NCBI RefSeq assembly: GCF_010731535.1 | Contig: NZ_AP022581.1 | Span: forward strand, 2,613,952 to 2,677,951 | Origin: Mycobacterium lacus | Lineage (GTDB): Bacteria; Actinomycetota; Actinomycetes; Mycobacteriales; Mycobacteriaceae | Direction of reading: 5' to 3' | DNA: 64,000 nt | Part shown: positions 29,001-39,517 of the stretch, in pieces | Numbering within the stretch: the first letter of the stretch is position 1 | Layout of the letters: each line of letters begins with the position of its first letter | The notes under the pieces: model-generated | What the model saw: the letters and a program-made list of their open reading frames with translations, nothing else | Database searches by the model: none | What the model was told of the DNA's origin: nothing | Position numbers and translations under genes: made by a program

Positions 29001-29882
29001 GGCCATCTCCTCACGTTTGGCCGCACGCGCTCCGATGATACGCAAGAACAGCAGCACAACGAACGAGATCGACAGCAGCACAATGGATATCGCAGCGGCG
29101 CCGGTACGGTCGTCGTTCTCGATCAAGGTCCGGATCCACTGCGACGACACTTCGGTCTTGCCCGGCACCGCGCCGCCGATCAGCACCACCGAACCGAACT
29201 CGCCGATGGCTCGCGAGAACGCCAGGCCCGCACCGGACAACAGCGCCGGCGTTAGCGATGGCAATATCACCGAGGTGAAGATCTTCGGACCGTTGGCACC
29301 CAACGACGCCGCCGCCTCCTCGGTCTCTCGATCGATCTCGAGCAATACCGGCTGGACGGCGCGCACCACGAACGGCAACGTCACGAACGCCAGCGCCACC
29401 CCCACGCCCCACGCGGTGTGCTGCAGATGAAGACCCACCGGGCTGTTACTCCCGTAAAGGGCCAGCATCACCAGGCTGGCGACGATGGTGGGCAGCGCGA
29501 ACGGCAGATCGATGATCGCGTCGACGAGCCGTTTGCCGACGAAGTCGTCGCGCACCAGCACCCAGGCGATCAACAGACCGAACACCATGTTGATCACCGT
29601 GACAACGGCGGAAATGGTCAGCGTCACCTGGAAGGACTGCAGCGCGGCGCGGGACGTGACCGCCAGCCAGAAGGCCTGCCAGCCGGCGCCGGCGGCCTGC
29701 CAACCGATCGCGGCCAGCGGCAGCAGCACGATCACCGAAAGCCACACCATCGCCACGCCAACCTGCAGTTGCGTACCGCCCGGCCGGCCCAAGGGGCGCG
29801 CATCCGCCAGCCGGCGGGGAGCACCATCGTCGGGTTCGAGTGCGGGCCGGATCGCTCCCGGATCCGGGATCGTCGCTGTCAT
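28995..29882 (-). CDS. cysT: Sulfate ABC transporter permease CysT
   Basis: A permease of 295 residues. Hydrophobic helices start at VGVAMVWLSVIVLLPLAAIG (about residue 43). The EAA motif is in EEAAASLGANGPKIFTSVILPSL (about 190), and FSRAIGEFGSVVLIGG follows. It pairs with CysW to form the membrane channel. The ATG at 29882 overlaps the subI stop by ATGA; the longer open frame upstream is the subI antisense-phase extension and is not used. The stop TGA at 28995 still carries the ATGA form now duplicated by the MIRU-like repeat. Confidence 0.93.
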   Translation of the reverse strand: MTATIPDPGAIRPALEPDDGAPRRLADARPLGRPGGTQLQVGVAMVWLSVIVLLPLAAIGWQAAGAGWQAFWLAVTSRAALQSFQVTLTISAVVTVINMVFGLLIAWVLVRDDFVGKRLVDAIIDLPFALPTIVASLVMLALYGSNSPVGLHLQHTAWGVGVALAFVTLPFVVRAVQPVLLEIDRETEEAAASLGANGPKIFTSVILPSLTPALLSGAGLAFSRAIGEFGSVVLIGGAVPGKTEVSSQWIRTLIENDDRTGAAAISIVLLSISFVVLLFLRIIGARAAKREEMAA

Positions 29883-30907
29883 CCGGTGGCCTGCATGTAG
29901 ATCTTGGTGATGCTGCCGGCGTTCTTGTCGAACAGCTGCGGATCCACGGTGCCCCAGCCGCCCAGGTCGGCGATCGTCCACAGCTTCACCGGCGCCGGAA
30001 ACTGGTCCCGGAAATCGGCGGCGACGGCGGGGTCGACCGGCCGGAAACCGGCCTGCGCCCACAACTTCTGCGCCTCGGCGGTGTATTGGAAGTTCCTGAA
30101 CGCGGTCGCGGCTCCCAGGTTCGTGCTGCCGCTCACGACCGCCAGCGGATTTTCGATCTTGAAGGTCTGCGGCGGGTTGACGTGTTCGACCGGCTTGCCT
30201 TGTCGCTCCGTGGCGATGGCTTCGTTCTCGTAGCTGATCAGCACGTCACCACTGCCCTGGACGAAGACATCGGTGGCTTCTCGCCCCGATCCGGGGCGCA
30301 ACCTGACGTGTTCGCGCACCAACCGGTTGACAAAGTCAACGCCGGCCTGGCCATTTCTGCCGCCCTCGCTCTTGACGGCGTACGGGGCGAGCAGATTCCA
30401 TTTGGCCGACCCCGAGCTCAAGGGGCTGGGCGTGATGACCTCGACACCTGGCCGCAGCAGGTCGTCCCAATCCCGGATGTTCTTCGGATTGCCCTTGCGT
30501 ACCACCAACGTCACCACCGACCCGAACGGGATGCCCCTGGTGGCGTCGGTGTCCCAGTCCTGGGAAACCTTGCCGGCCTTGACCAATCGAGTGATGTCCG
30601 GTTCGACCGAAAAGTTCACGATGTCCGCCGGCTTGCCATCGACAACGCCGCGTGACTGGTCGCCGGAGGCACCATACGAGGTGATCACCTGGATGCCCTC
30701 GCCCTCCTCGGACGCGTTGAACGCGGGAATCACCTTGCTCCAACCGGGTTCGGGGGCCGAGTAGGCGACCAGCGTGATACTCGTGTGTGCGTTGGCCACC
30801 CCCCCGCCGCCGACGACATCGCTGGCACCACCATGACACGCGGCGACGACACCGACGGCGACGGCGAGCGCGACGACGTTGCCGAGGCCACGGAGCGTTG
30901 GCGACAT
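29879..30907 (-). CDS. subI: Sulfate-binding lipoprotein SubI
   Basis: A periplasmic-type solute-binding protein of 342 residues. The signal sequence ends in the lipobox VVAAC (Cys about 23), so the mature protein is probably lipid-anchored outside the membrane. Family segments include YSAPEPGWSKVIPAF, SYGASGDQSRGVVDG, ADIVNFSVEPDI and SPLSSGSAKWN, which bind sulfate or thiosulfate. The ATG at 30907 has GGAAGG 6 bases upstream, better than the in-frame ATG at 30931. It is first in the sulfate-import operon and lies 110 bp after a cysteine-rich leader frame. Confidence 0.94.
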   Translation of the reverse strand: MSPTLRGLGNVVALAVAVGVVAACHGGASDVVGGGGVANAHTSITLVAYSAPEPGWSKVIPAFNASEEGEGIQVITSYGASGDQSRGVVDGKPADIVNFSVEPDITRLVKAGKVSQDWDTDATRGIPFGSVVTLVVRKGNPKNIRDWDDLLRPGVEVITPSPLSSGSAKWNLLAPYAVKSEGGRNGQAGVDFVNRLVREHVRLRPGSGREATDVFVQGSGDVLISYENEAIATERQGKPVEHVNPPQTFKIENPLAVVSGSTNLGAATAFRNFQYTAEAQKLWAQAGFRPVDPAVAADFRDQFPAPVKLWTIADLGGWGTVDPQLFDKNAGSITKIYMQATG

Positions 30908-31017
30908 TGGCGACCTTCCAGTGCGGGACATATGGACGACGGTCCCATCGCTGCGGAAAGGCAGGCAAGGCGATCGATCAGATCACGAACTCGACCAAAC
31001 CGCGCGCGGGTTGGGAG

Positions 31018-31122
31018 TCAGCGACAACAGTGCAAGTCGGCCACCGCGCACATGCCCGCGGCCGCATTCCCGCAGCAGAGCGCGAAGCCGGGGCGCTCCC
31101 AAGCGTCGGTTGCTGCGTGCAT
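31018..31122 (-). CDS. Cysteine-rich leader peptide of the subI operon
   Basis: A 34-codon frame, ATG 31122 to TGA 31018, with two adjacent-Cys pairs: FALCCGN and DLHCCR right before the stop, plus a single Cys between. On the minus strand TAGGCT (TANNNT form) sits exactly 7 bases before the ATG, the spacing of a leaderless promoter. Its length equals that of the sirA leader, and the gap to the structural gene (110 bp) is almost the same (114 bp). It therefore looks like a second cysteine-responsive attenuator, controlling sulfate import. Translation is inferred. Confidence 0.7.
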   Translation of the reverse strand: MHAATDAWERPGFALCCGNAAAGMCAVADLHCCR

Positions 31123-31159
31123 GGCGCGAAGCCTAACAGAATTCGCTAGCGTGTCGCCC

Positions 31160-31237
31160 TCAGTGCGTGAGCAGCCAGGTGACGACCACCAGCACGATGA
31201 GCGCGACGAGAACCAGCGTGACGTGCGACCGCGGCAT
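31160..31237 (-). CDS. Tiny hydrophobic peptide
   Basis: A 25-codon frame, MPRSH then VTLVLVALIVLVVVTWLLTH, forming a single membrane helix. It starts 5 bp after the stop of the small membrane protein upstream and ends before the cysteine leader promoter. No strong ribosome site is seen, so translation would depend on coupling. It could be a genuine small membrane peptide or chance. No function is proposed. Confidence 0.35.
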   Translation of the reverse strand: MPRSHVTLVLVALIVLVVVTWLLTH

Positions 31238-31242
31238 CGAAA

Positions 31243-31437
31243 CTACCGGGACGCCTCGTCGGTGTGGCGGGCGCGACGCATCAGCTGGATGCCCTTGCCG
31301 AGCAGACCGTCCAGCAATGCGGCCGCGGTGAAGGCCAGGGCCAACACGACCGGCATCACCGCCAGGGCCTGCACCACGAAGGGAAGCCCGGAAAGCCAGA
31401 GCTCCACGCCGTCCCACCAACTGAGGAACTTGTCCAC
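31243..31437 (-). CDS. Small membrane protein (Rv2401A-like)
   Basis: A 64-residue protein from GTG 31437. MDKFLSWWDGVELWLSG is an amphipathic start, followed by one or two hydrophobic segments (PFVVQALAVMPVVLALAFTA) and a basic C-terminus (MRRARHTDEASR). The position between subI and the trehalase region matches the small membrane gene Rv2401A of M. tuberculosis. No enzymatic motif is present. It starts 53 bp from the divergent monooxygenase gene. Confidence 0.65.
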   Translation of the reverse strand: MDKFLSWWDGVELWLSGLPFVVQALAVMPVVLALAFTAAALLDGLLGKGIQLMRRARHTDEASR

Positions 31438-31489
31438 CGACTCAGGTTATTCGGCCCAGCACCCGAAACCAATGTGCCAATATCGGCCG

Positions 31490-32781
31490 ATGCCCCAGGG
31501 ACCGGACCACACTACGTGCCTCGTCGCCGGCGGCGGGCCGGCGGGAATGACGCTCGGTTTGCTGCTGGCGCGTGCCGGAGTTGACGTCACGGTGATGGAA
31601 AAGCACGCCGATTTCCTGCGTGACTTCCGCGGCGACACGGTGCACGCCAGCACCCTGCGGCTGCTCGACGAACTTGGTTTGGGGTCACGATTCGCCCAGA
31701 TTCCACATCGCCTCATCGACACCATCCGGATGCGGCTGCAGGGCCAAGAAGTCGACCTGGACCTGACCCGCCTCCCCGGCGCACACCAGCACATCGCCCT
31801 GGTCCCGCAATGGGATTTCCTCGAGCTGTTGGCCGGCGCGGCCGAGGCCGAACCCAACTTCCGGTTGTTGCGCTGCACCGAGGTCACCGGGGTGGTTCGG
31901 GGTTCGGGAAACGAGCGCGGCCGCGTCATCGGGGTCACCTATCGCGATCCGGCGGGCGAAACCAAGCAGATGCGCGCCGAGCTGACGGTGGCCTGCGACG
32001 GCCGGACGTCGACCGTGCGCTCGGCGCTGGGCCTGGTACCACGCGGGTTCGGCGCGCCGATGGACGTCTGGTGGTTCCGGGTGGATCGCCGGCCCGACGA
32101 TCCACCCGGACTTGCCGGCATGTTCCAGGCCGGGCACGGGATCATCCTGATCGACCGCGGCGACTACTACCAGATCGCCTACGTGATTCCGAAGGGAACC
32201 GATACCGAGATGCGGGCACAGGGCATCGAGGCGTTGCACCGCGTGCTGGTGGGCATGGTGCCCTGGCTCGCCGACCGCGTCGGCGCAGTGAATTCGTTCG
32301 ACGACGTGAAACTGCTTGACGTGCAACTTAATCGGCTGCGGCGGTGGTACTGCGACGGTGCGCTGTGCATCGGCGACGCGGCGCGCGCGATGTCACCGGT
32401 CGGCGGCGTCGGCATCAACCTGGCGGTCGCCGATGCGGTGGCCGCCGCGCGCCTGCTGGCCCCTCCGCTGCGCGCGGGCCGGTGTCTACCGGGCAACTGG
32501 CCCGACTGCAGGCGCGCCGCCGGGCGCCAACGGCGCTTCTGCAGGCAGCACAGCGGGCGATGCACGCCGGCGTCATCGCGGTGGGGTTGGCTGGCGCCGA
32601 CCCTGAACCGGGACGCGCGGTGCGGCTGGTCGGCCGCACACCAGCGTTGCGGCGGATGCTCGGCCACATGGTGGCGATCGGCCCGCTCCCCGAGCGCGCG
32701 CCCGGGTTCGCCAGGCGCCCGGGAAAAGCCCTGCCCGACACCTCAGCGCAGCAAGTGGACGCCGGGCAGGTCGACAGTTGA
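31490..32781 (+). pseudogene. FAD-dependent monooxygenase with a frameshift
   Basis: From ATG 31490 the frame gives a PheA/UbiH-type aromatic monooxygenase: FAD motif CLVAGGGPAGMTLGLLLARAG, then VACDGRTSTVRSALG (the DG motif, about residues 166-180) and CIGDAARAMSPVGGVGINLA (the GD motif, about 293-312). At 32471-32484 the reading frame changes. The expected continuation (GPVSTGQLARLQARRRAPTA) is in the +1-related frame and runs to TGA 32781. Loss of one base in a G/C run explains it. Either a true pseudogene or a sequencing error is possible. The unbroken phase beyond 32484 continues into treH by chance. Substrate unknown. Confidence 0.75.
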
Positions 32782-32791
32782 TGATGTCGAA

Positions 32792-34846
32792 ATGGTCCTG
32801 CACGCCGAACCCGCCGACCAGCCCACCGACCAGGCCGCCGAGGCTGAAGCGTTGGAAGTGCTTCCGACCGCCGCCTCCCGAAGAAGCCTGTCCACGCCCG
32901 TCGCGTTCAGCTCGCCCATGACGTTCCCGTCCAACCCCTCGCTGCGCAACCCGTTTCCGCCGATCGCCGATTACGCGTTCCTGTCCGACTGGGAGACCAC
33001 CTGCCTGATCTCACCCGCCGGTTCGGTGGAGTGGCTGTGTGTGCCCCGGCCGGACTCCCCGAGCGTGTTCGGCGCGATCCTGGACCGCAGCGCCGGCCAT
33101 TTCCGCCTGGGCCCGTATGGCGTTTCGGTGCCCTCGGCGCGGCGCTACCTTCCCGGCAGCCTGATCATGGAAACCACCTGGCAGACCCACACCGGCTGGC
33201 TGATCGTGCGCGACGCGCTGGTGATGGGCAAGTGGCACGACATCGAGCGGCGATCGCGCACACACCGTCGCACCCCGATGGACTGGGACGCCGAGCACAT
33301 CCTGCTGCGCACGGTGCGTTGCGTCAGCGGCACCGTCGAGCTGATGATGAGCTGCGAACCGGCGTTCGACTACCATCGTCTGGGCGTCACCTGGGAATAC
33401 TCGGCCAACGCATACGGTGAGGCCATCGCCCGTGCCAGCAAGCAACCCGACGCTCATCCGACACTGCGGCTGACCACCAACCTGCGGATCGGCCTGGAGG
33501 GCCGGGAGGCGCGAGCACGCACCCGGATGAAAGAGGGCGACGACGTGTTCGTCGCGCTGAGCTGGACCAAGCATCCGGCACCCCAAACCTACGAAGAGGC
33601 CGCCGACAGGATGTGGCAAACCACCGAGTGCTGGCGGCAGTGGATCAACATCGGCAACTTCCCCGACCACCCGTGGCGGGCCTACCTGCAGCGCAGCGCG
33701 CTCACGCTGAAGGGACTGACGTACTCCCCCACCGGCGCGCTGCTGGCGGCCAGCACCACGTCGCTTCCGGAAACGCCTCAGGGCGAACGCAACTGGGACT
33801 ACCGCTACGCCTGGATCCGCGATTCGACGTTTGCCTTGTGGGGTCTGTACACCCTCGGACTGGACCGCGAGGCCGACGACTTCTTCGCGTTCATCGCCGA
33901 CGTGTCCGGCGCCAACAGCGACGAACGCCATCCGTTGCAGGTGATGTACGGCGTGGGTGGCGAGCGCAGCCTGGTCGAAGAGGAACTGCACCACCTGTCC
34001 GGCTACGACCACGCCCGCCCGGTGCGCATCGGCAACGGCGCCTACAACCAGGACCAACACGACATCTGGGGCTCGATTCTGGACTCGTTCTACCTGCACG
34101 CCAAATCCCGCGAGCAAGTCCCGGAAACCCTGTGGCCGGTGCTGAAAAGGCAGGTCGAAGAGGCGATCAAGCACTGGCGTGAGCCCGACCGCGGAATCTG
34201 GGAGGTTCGCGGCGAGCCGCAGCACTTCACCTCGTCGAAGGTGATGTGCTGGGTGGCGCTCGACCGCGGGGCCAAACTGGCCGAGCGGCAAGGCGAGAAG
34301 AGCTACGCCCAGCAATGGCGGGCTACCGCCGACGAGATCAAGGCCGACATTCTGCAGCACGGGGTGGACTCCCGGGGGGTGTTCACCCAGCGCTACGGCA
34401 GCGAGGCGCTGGACGCCTCGCTGCTGCTGGTGGTGCTGACTCGATTCCTGCCACCGGATGACCCGCGGGTGCGCAACACCGTGCTGGCCATCGCCGACGA
34501 ACTCACCCAGGACGGCCTGGTGCTGCGCTACCGCGTGGAGGAGACCGACGACGGGCTGTCCGGCGAGGAAGGCACGTTCACCATCTGCTCGTTCTGGCTG
34601 GTGTCGGCGCTGGTCGAGATCGGTGAGGTGAGCCGGGCCAAGCGCCTGTGCGAGCGGCTGCTGTCGTACGCCAGCCCGCTACACCTCTACGCCGAGGAGA
34701 TCGAGCCGCGCACCGGGCGGCACCTCGGCAACTTCCCGCAGGCGTTCACCCATCTGGCGCTGATCAACGCGGTGGTCCACGTGATCCGCGCCGAGGAGGA
34801 AGCCGACAGCTCGGGAATGTTCCAGCCCGCCAACGCGCCCATGTAG
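32792..34846 (+). CDS. treH: GH15-type trehalase
   Basis: A protein of 684 residues related to glucoamylase-type GH15 enzymes and to the M. tuberculosis trehalase at the same locus (Rv2402). After a low-complexity start of about 50 residues, [20 protein letters not shown] begins the N-terminal beta-sandwich. The catalytic (alpha/alpha)6 barrel includes [20 protein letters not shown] (about residues 332-351), [14 protein letters not shown] and the C-terminal [20 protein letters not shown], which carries the usual catalytic Glu. It cleaves trehalose to glucose in recycling of mycobacterial glycolipid sugar. The ATG at 32792 is the best start after the monooxygenase stop. An IS lies 7 bp after its stop and has left the gene intact. 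Confidence 0.9.
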   Translation: MVLHAEPADQPTDQAAEAEALEVLPTAASRRSLSTPVAFSSPMTFPSNPSLRNPFPPIADYAFLSDWETTCLISPAGSVEWLCVPRPDSPSVFGAILDRSAGHFRLGPYGVSVPSARRYLPGSLIMETTWQTHTGWLIVRDALVMGKWHDIERRSRTHRRTPMDWDAEHILLRTVRCVSGTVELMMSCEPAFDYHRLGVTWEYSANAYGEAIARASKQPDAHPTLRLTTNLRIGLEGREARARTRMKEGDDVFVALSWTKHPAPQTYEEAADRMWQTTECWRQWINIGNFPDHPWRAYLQRSALTLKGLTYSPTGALLAASTTSLPETPQGERNWDYRYAWIRDSTFALWGLYTLGLDREADDFFAFIADVSGANSDERHPLQVMYGVGGERSLVEEELHHLSGYDHARPVRIGNGAYNQDQHDIWGSILDSFYLHAKSREQVPETLWPVLKRQVEEAIKHWREPDRGIWEVRGEPQHFTSSKVMCWVALDRGAKLAERQGEKSYAQQWRATADEIKADILQHGVDSRGVFTQRYGSEALDASLLLVVLTRFLPPDDPRVRNTVLAIADELTQDGLVLRYRVEETDDGLSGEEGTFTICSFWLVSALVEIGEVSRAKRLCERLLSYASPLHLYAEEIEPRTGRHLGNFPQAFTHLALINAVVHVIRAEEEADSSGMFQPANAPM

Positions 34847-34847
34847 C

Positions 34848-36852
34848 GTTAGGCCGAAGTTCCGACCGCTGGTACTCGAGGATTGTGTAGCCGACCTGGG
34901 AAATCAGTAGAATCACAGTTGGCGAGTGTAGCCACGAATATGGTGTGTCGTTACGACGTTGTGTGATGAGAATGCGTTAGGATAACGGCGTGGCGGCATA
35001 CTCAGGTTCGATGCACGTAGCCCGGAATCTGCGTGGATACGTGACGAAGTCAGGCGAGCAACGTCTCTACGAGACGATCCTGCTGCGCCGCTCGTTCCGC
35101 GACGGGGGCAAGGTGCGCCACCAAACTCTGGCGAACCTGTCCGCTCCCGCCGGAGGCGATCGCCGCCATCGAGGCGACGCTTAAGGGCACACGCTCGTGG
35201 CGGCCGGCAGCGAGTTCAGCAAGACGCGGTCGCTGCCGCACGGTGATGTCGCAGCGGTGGCGGCGATGGCGGGCAAGCTCAAGCTGGCCGCACTGCTAGG
35301 CCCGCCATGCCGGGCCCGCGACATTGCTGTCGCGTTGATCATCTCGCGGGTGGTGCGGCCAAAATCGAAGCTATCCACCCTGGGCTGGTGGTCTGATACC
35401 ACCCTCGGGGTCGACCTGGGTGTGGCCGACGCATCCACCGATGAGATCTACGCGGCGATGGACTGGCTTGTCAGCCGCCAGGAGACGATCGAAAGAAGCT
35501 GGCCGCAAAGCATCTCGCGGAGTCGGTGAACCCGGGCCGGATGGCGTTGTTCGACCTGAGTTCCTCGTGGGTGACCGGGCGCTGCTGCGAGCTGGCCGCA
35601 CACGGCTATTCCCGCGACGGCAAGAAAGGGTGCCAGCAGATCGAATACGGTGTGCTCACCGACCCCGACGGGCGCCCGGTCGCGGTGCGGGTGTTCGCGG
35701 GCAACACCAGCGACCCGAGCGCGTTCACCCAGATCGTTGAGGTGATCAAAGACAAGCTCGCCATCCAGCGGCTGATCCTGGTCGGTGACCGCGGCATGAT
35801 CACCGGCGCGCGCATCGACAAGCTGCGCGAACTCAACGACACCCCCGACGACGCAGCGTGTTTCGACTGGATCACCGCGCTGCGCGCCCCGTCGATCGCC
35901 AAACTCGCTCGCGACGACGGGCCGCTGCAGATGAGCCTGTTCGACAGCAAGACCTCGCCGAGATCACCCACCCCGACTACCCCGGCGAACGGCTGATCGC
36001 CTGCCGCAACCCAGCACTGGCCGCCGAACGCGCCCGCAAGCGCCAAGACCTGCTGGCCGCCACCGACAAGGAGCTGGCCCACATCGCCGAACGCGTCACC
36101 AAGGGCACCCTGTCCGGCGCCGACAAGATCGGCATCGAGGTCGGTAGGGTCAGCGGAAAATTCAAGGTGGGCAAACACTTCCACCTCACCATCACCGACA
36201 CCGCCTTCACCTACCACCGCGACCAGGCCGCCATCGACGCCGAAGCGGCCCTCGACGGCATCTATGTCCTGCGCACTAGCGTCGACGCCCAGGCCCTCGA
36301 CCCCGCCGCCATAGTCGAAAGCTACAAGAAACTCGCCAACGTCGAACGCGACTTCCGCATCATCAAATCCGACGACCTCGACCTGCGGCCCATCCACCAC
36401 CGCCTCCAAGACCGGGTCAAAGCCCACATGCTCATCTGCATGCTCGCCTGCTACCTCACCTGGCATCTACGCAAGGCCTGGGCACCGTTGACCTTCACCG
36501 ACCAAGCACCCCACAACGGGACAACCCCGTAGCCCCGCACGCCGCTCCGCCACCGCCCAAGCCAAGGCCTCCACCAAACACGATGACGACGGCAACCCGG
36601 TCGGCAGCTTCCGCGACCTGCTCACACACCTGGGCACCCTCACCCGCGACCGGATCCGCTACCACGACACCGACATCGAAATCGACAAGCTCACCGACCC
36701 CACCCCCCACCAGCGCCGCGCCTTCGACCTTATCGAGGCCCCCATCCCACTGACCATCGCCGCGTAGCCACAACAACCACCCACCAAAACCAACAAACCC
36801 CCAGGTCAAACCGCGGATTCGCCTATCAGAACAGCCTTAACTTCGGGTTAGG
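34848..36852. mobile_element. IS1634-type insertion sequence with 6-bp target duplication
   Basis: The element spans 34854-36846 (1993 bp). Its ends are CCGAAGTT on the left and AACTTCGG on the right, flanked by GTTAGG (34848-34853 and 36847-36852). Length and transposase type fit IS1634/IS4-group elements. It landed between the treH stop and the lepA terminator. The inverted repeats diverge beyond the first 8 bases as far as I could see by eye. Confidence 0.8.
34990..36767 (+). pseudogene. IS1634-family transposase, multiply frameshifted
   Basis: Successive frames together give one DDE transposase of about 590 residues. Pieces: HVARNLRGYVTKSGEQRLYE; LIISRVVRPKSKLSTLGWWS; ALFDLSSSWVTG and QRLILVGDRGMITGARID (second Asp); IVESYKKLANVERDFRIIKS (catalytic Glu); then a tail ending PLTIAA. 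Frame breaks fall near 35145-35185, 35500, 35945 and 36530, with an in-frame TAA at 35182. The element cannot move by itself. Long readable stretches between breaks suggest fairly recent inactivation, or assembly error in one of several copies. Confidence 0.85.
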
Positions 36853-36861
36853 CCGCCGAGC

Positions 36862-36909
36862 AGACGCAAAAGCCGCCGAATCCAAGGGATTTCGGCGGCT
36901 TTTGCGTCT
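36862..36909. terminator. Strong bidirectional terminator after lepA
   Basis: A perfect 19-bp stem: AGACGCAAAAGCCGCCGAA at 36862 pairs with TTCGGCGGCTTTTGCGTCT ending at 36909, with a 10-base loop. It lies 11 bp beyond the lepA stop and would also stop transcription arriving from the IS. Confidence 0.85.
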
Positions 36910-36920
36910 CTTCGCGGGGG

Positions 36921-38834
36921 CTACTTCTTGGATTTGTCGCCCGCGGCATCGGTGGACAGCGCCGCGACGAACGCTTCCTGCGGCACCTCGACCCGACCGA
37001 TGGTCTTCATCCGCTTCTTGCCTTCCTTCTGCTTCTCCAGAAGTTTGCGCTTGCGTGTAATGTCACCGCCGTAGCACTTCGACAGCACGTCCTTGCGGAT
37101 CGCCCGGATGTTCTCGCGCGCAATGATTTTCGATCCGATCGCAGCCTGCACCGGCACCTCGAACTGCTGGCGCGGAATCAGCTCCTTGAGCTTGGTGGTC
37201 ATCTTGTTGCCGTAGGCGTATGCCGAATCCTTGTGAACGATCGCAGAAAACGCGTCGACGGCCTCGCCCTGCAGCAGGATGTCGACCTTGACCAGTTGGG
37301 CCTCCTGCTCCCCCGCCTCCTCGTAGTCCAGGCTGGCGTAACCGCGGGTGCGCGACTTCAGTGCGTCGAAGAAGTCGAAGATGATCTCCCCCAACGGCAT
37401 TGTGTAGCGCAGTTCGACCCGCTCCGGCGACAGGTAGTCCATTCCGCCCAATTCGCCGCGGCGTGACTGGCATAACTCCATGATGGTGCCGATGAACTCG
37501 CTGGGCGCGATGATGGTGGTCTTGACGACGGGCTCGTACACCGTGCGGATCTTGCCCTCGGGCCAGTCCGACGGGTTGGTGACAAGAATCGCGTTGTCCG
37601 CCCCGCCTTCCAGCACGACGCGGTACACGACGTTCGGCGACGTCGAGATCAGGTCCAGGTCGAACTCGCGCTCGAGGCGCTCGCGGGTGATCTCCATGTG
37701 CAGCAGGCCCAGGAAGCCGCACCGGAACCCGAAGCCCAGCGCGACCGACGTCTCCGGCTCGTAGGTCAGGGCCGCGTCGTTGAGCTGCAGTTTGTCCAGG
37801 GCGTCGCGCAGGTTCGGGTAGTCCGAGCCGTCGACGGGATACAGGCCCGAATAGACCATCGGCTTGGGCTCGCGGTAGCCCGTCAGCGCCTCCTTGGCCC
37901 CGTGGCGGGCCGTCGTCACGGTGTCGCCGACCTTGGACTGGCGGACGTCCTTGACTCCGGTGATCAGGTAGCCCACCTCCCCCACACCGAGACCCTCGCT
38001 GGGCTTCGGCTCGGGCGAGACGATGCCCACCTCGAGCAGTTCGTGAGTGGCGCCGGTCGACATCATCGCGATGCGCTCGCGCGGGGTGATCCTGCCGTCG
38101 ACAACGCGGACGTAGGTCACCACACCGCGATAGATGTCATAGACGGAGTCGAAGATCATCGCGCGCAGCGGCGCGTCGCCATCCCCTTGCGGGGGCGGCA
38201 CCTCATGCACCACATGGTCGAGCAGGTCGGCGACGCCCTCGCCGGTCTTGCCCGAAACCCGCAGCACGTCGCCGGGCTCGCAGCCGATGATGTGGGCGAT
38301 CTCGCCGGCATAGCGATCGGGGTCCGCCGCGGGCAGGTCGATCTTGTTGAGCACCGGGATGATGTGCAGATCGCGGTCCAGCGCCAGGTAGAGGTTGGCC
38401 AGCGTCTGCGCCTCGATGCCCTGGGCGGCGTCGACCAGCAGCACCGCACCCTCGCAGGCCTCCAGCGCGCGCGAGACTTCGTAGGTGAAGTCGACGTGTC
38501 CCGGGGTGTCGATGAGGTGCAGCACGTAATCGATTCCAGCGACCCGCCAGGGCAGCCGCACGTTCTGCGCCTTGATGGTGATGCCGCGTTCCCGCTCGAT
38601 GTCCATCCGGTCCAGGTACTGGGCCCGCATCGAGCGCTCGTCGACCACCCCGGTCAGCTGCAGCATCCGGTCGGCCAGCGTCGACTTGCCGTGGTCGATG
38701 TGAGCGATGATGCAGAAATTCCGAATCTGTGCCGGCGGGGTGAAGGTCATGTCGGCGAAACTGCTGATGGGAATCTCCTGGTTGAGCGGTTGCGAGTATG
38801 CCCAGCGTATCCGTGCAGAACAGCCCGGACACAA
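36921..38834 (-). CDS. lepA: Elongation factor 4 (LepA)
   Basis: A translational GTPase of up to 637 residues that acts on stalled ribosomes by back-translocation. G1 is [10 protein letters not shown]2 REGITI, G3 DTPGHVDF and G4 NKID. The C-terminal LepA-specific domain ends with [20 protein letters not shown] and [17 protein letters not shown]. The start is unsure: TTG 38834 keeps the segment EIPISSFAD shared with M. tuberculosis LepA, while ATG 38750 gives [13 protein letters not shown] terminator follows. The gene is divergent from the PemK-like gene at 38868. Confidence 0.95.
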   Translation of the reverse strand: MCPGCSARIRWAYSQPLNQEIPISSFADMTFTPPAQIRNFCIIAHIDHGKSTLADRMLQLTGVVDERSMRAQYLDRMDIERERGITIKAQNVRLPWRVAGIDYVLHLIDTPGHVDFTYEVSRALEACEGAVLLVDAAQGIEAQTLANLYLALDRDLHIIPVLNKIDLPAADPDRYAGEIAHIIGCEPGDVLRVSGKTGEGVADLLDHVVHEVPPPQGDGDAPLRAMIFDSVYDIYRGVVTYVRVVDGRITPRERIAMMSTGATHELLEVGIVSPEPKPSEGLGVGEVGYLITGVKDVRQSKVGDTVTTARHGAKEALTGYREPKPMVYSGLYPVDGSDYPNLRDALDKLQLNDAALTYEPETSVALGFGFRCGFLGLLHMEITRERLEREFDLDLISTSPNVVYRVVLEGGADNAILVTNPSDWPEGKIRTVYEPVVKTTIIAPSEFIGTIMELCQSRRGELGGMDYLSPERVELRYTMPLGEIIFDFFDALKSRTRGYASLDYEEAGEQEAQLVKVDILLQGEAVDAFSAIVHKDSAYAYGNKMTTKLKELIPRQQFEVPVQAAIGSKIIARENIRAIRKDVLSKCYGGDITRKRKLLEKQKEGKKRMKTIGRVEVPQEAFVAALSTDAAGDKSKK

Positions 38835-38855
38835 TCGCTGGTCCGGATGCGCGTC

Positions 38856-38861
38856 TATGCT
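38856..38861 (+). promoter_or_regulatory. -10 element of a leaderless transcript
   Basis: TATGCT (TANNNT form) ends 6 bases before the ATG at 38868, the spacing expected when transcription starts at the start codon. No ribosome-binding site is visible there. Confidence 0.6.
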
Positions 38862-38867
38862 GCGAAC

Positions 38868-39467
38868 ATGGCGTCCGCCGGGAAGTCACAATGGAAGACG
38901 CTCCGGCGCTTGGCGGAAAACCTGGTGAACGGGGCACCGAAGGTCGCCCGCCAGCTGCAGAATTCGCAGACCGTGCTGCGGGAACTCCAGCACGCCGTGA
39001 AGATCACCGCGAACATCATGGCGATGGGTCTCCCGCCACCACCGGCCGAGGTCACCGCGGGTCGCCCGGTGACCAGCACGAGTTTCCCCACCGCGCAGCG
39101 CGCCCGCAAGGTGGTCTACGCCCCGAACCTCGATGGCCGGGCCGACCCCGGGGAGATCGTGTGGACGTGGGTGGTCTACGAGGACGATCCCACCCGTGGC
39201 AAGGACCGGCCGGTCCTCGTCGTGGGTCGTGACCGTAACGTCCTGCTGGGACTGATGGTGTCCAGCCAGGAGCGCCACGCCGCCGACCCGGACTGGGTCG
39301 GGATCGGCTCCGGCATCTGGGATTACGAGGGCAGACAGAGCTGGGTGCGGCTGGACCGGGTGCTCGACGTGCCCGAGGAGAGCATCCGGCGCGAGGGCGC
39401 GATCCTGGAACGCGAGGCCTTCGATCTCGTAGCCGCCCGGCTGCGCGCCGACTACGCCTGGCGCTGA
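38868..39467 (+). CDS. PemK/MazF-like fold protein (Rv2405-like)
   Basis: A protein of 199 residues. An N-terminal helical region of about 75 residues ([20 protein letters not shown]) is followed by a PemK-like beta-barrel region with [31 protein letters not shown] and [13 protein letters not shown], the pattern of MazF/PemK RNases. No antitoxin gene is next to it, and the long N-terminal extension is unlike free toxins, so a toxin role is doubtful. The start is set by the leaderless -10 at 38856; ATG 38847 is an alternative. It lies divergent from lepA, as in M. tuberculosis. Confidence 0.8.
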   Translation: MASAGKSQWKTLRRLAENLVNGAPKVARQLQNSQTVLRELQHAVKITANIMAMGLPPPPAEVTAGRPVTSTSFPTAQRARKVVYAPNLDGRADPGEIVWTWVVYEDDPTRGKDRPVLVVGRDRNVLLGLMVSSQERHAADPDWVGIGSGIWDYEGRQSWVRLDRVLDVPEESIRREGAILEREAFDLVAARLRADYAWR

Positions 39468-39517
39468 GCCGCCACCGAGCGTGCAATCACTGCGAAAATG
39501 TTCGGCGACGCTGAACC

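Noticed and set aside
30785..31489. N-terminal 235 residues joined in frame to the monooxygenase
   Set aside because: They overlap the start of subI, the cysteine leader and the small membrane gene in antisense; ATG 31490 gives the family start.
37698..38867. Long plus-strand open frame ahead of the PemK-like gene
   Set aside because: It is the antisense phase of lepA. Composition is repetitive Arg/Gly/Val with no domain, and the real gene starts at 38868.
38868..39467. Active toxin-antitoxin pair at the PemK-like gene
   Set aside because: No antitoxin frame is adjacent, and the long N-terminal helical extension is atypical of free toxins.
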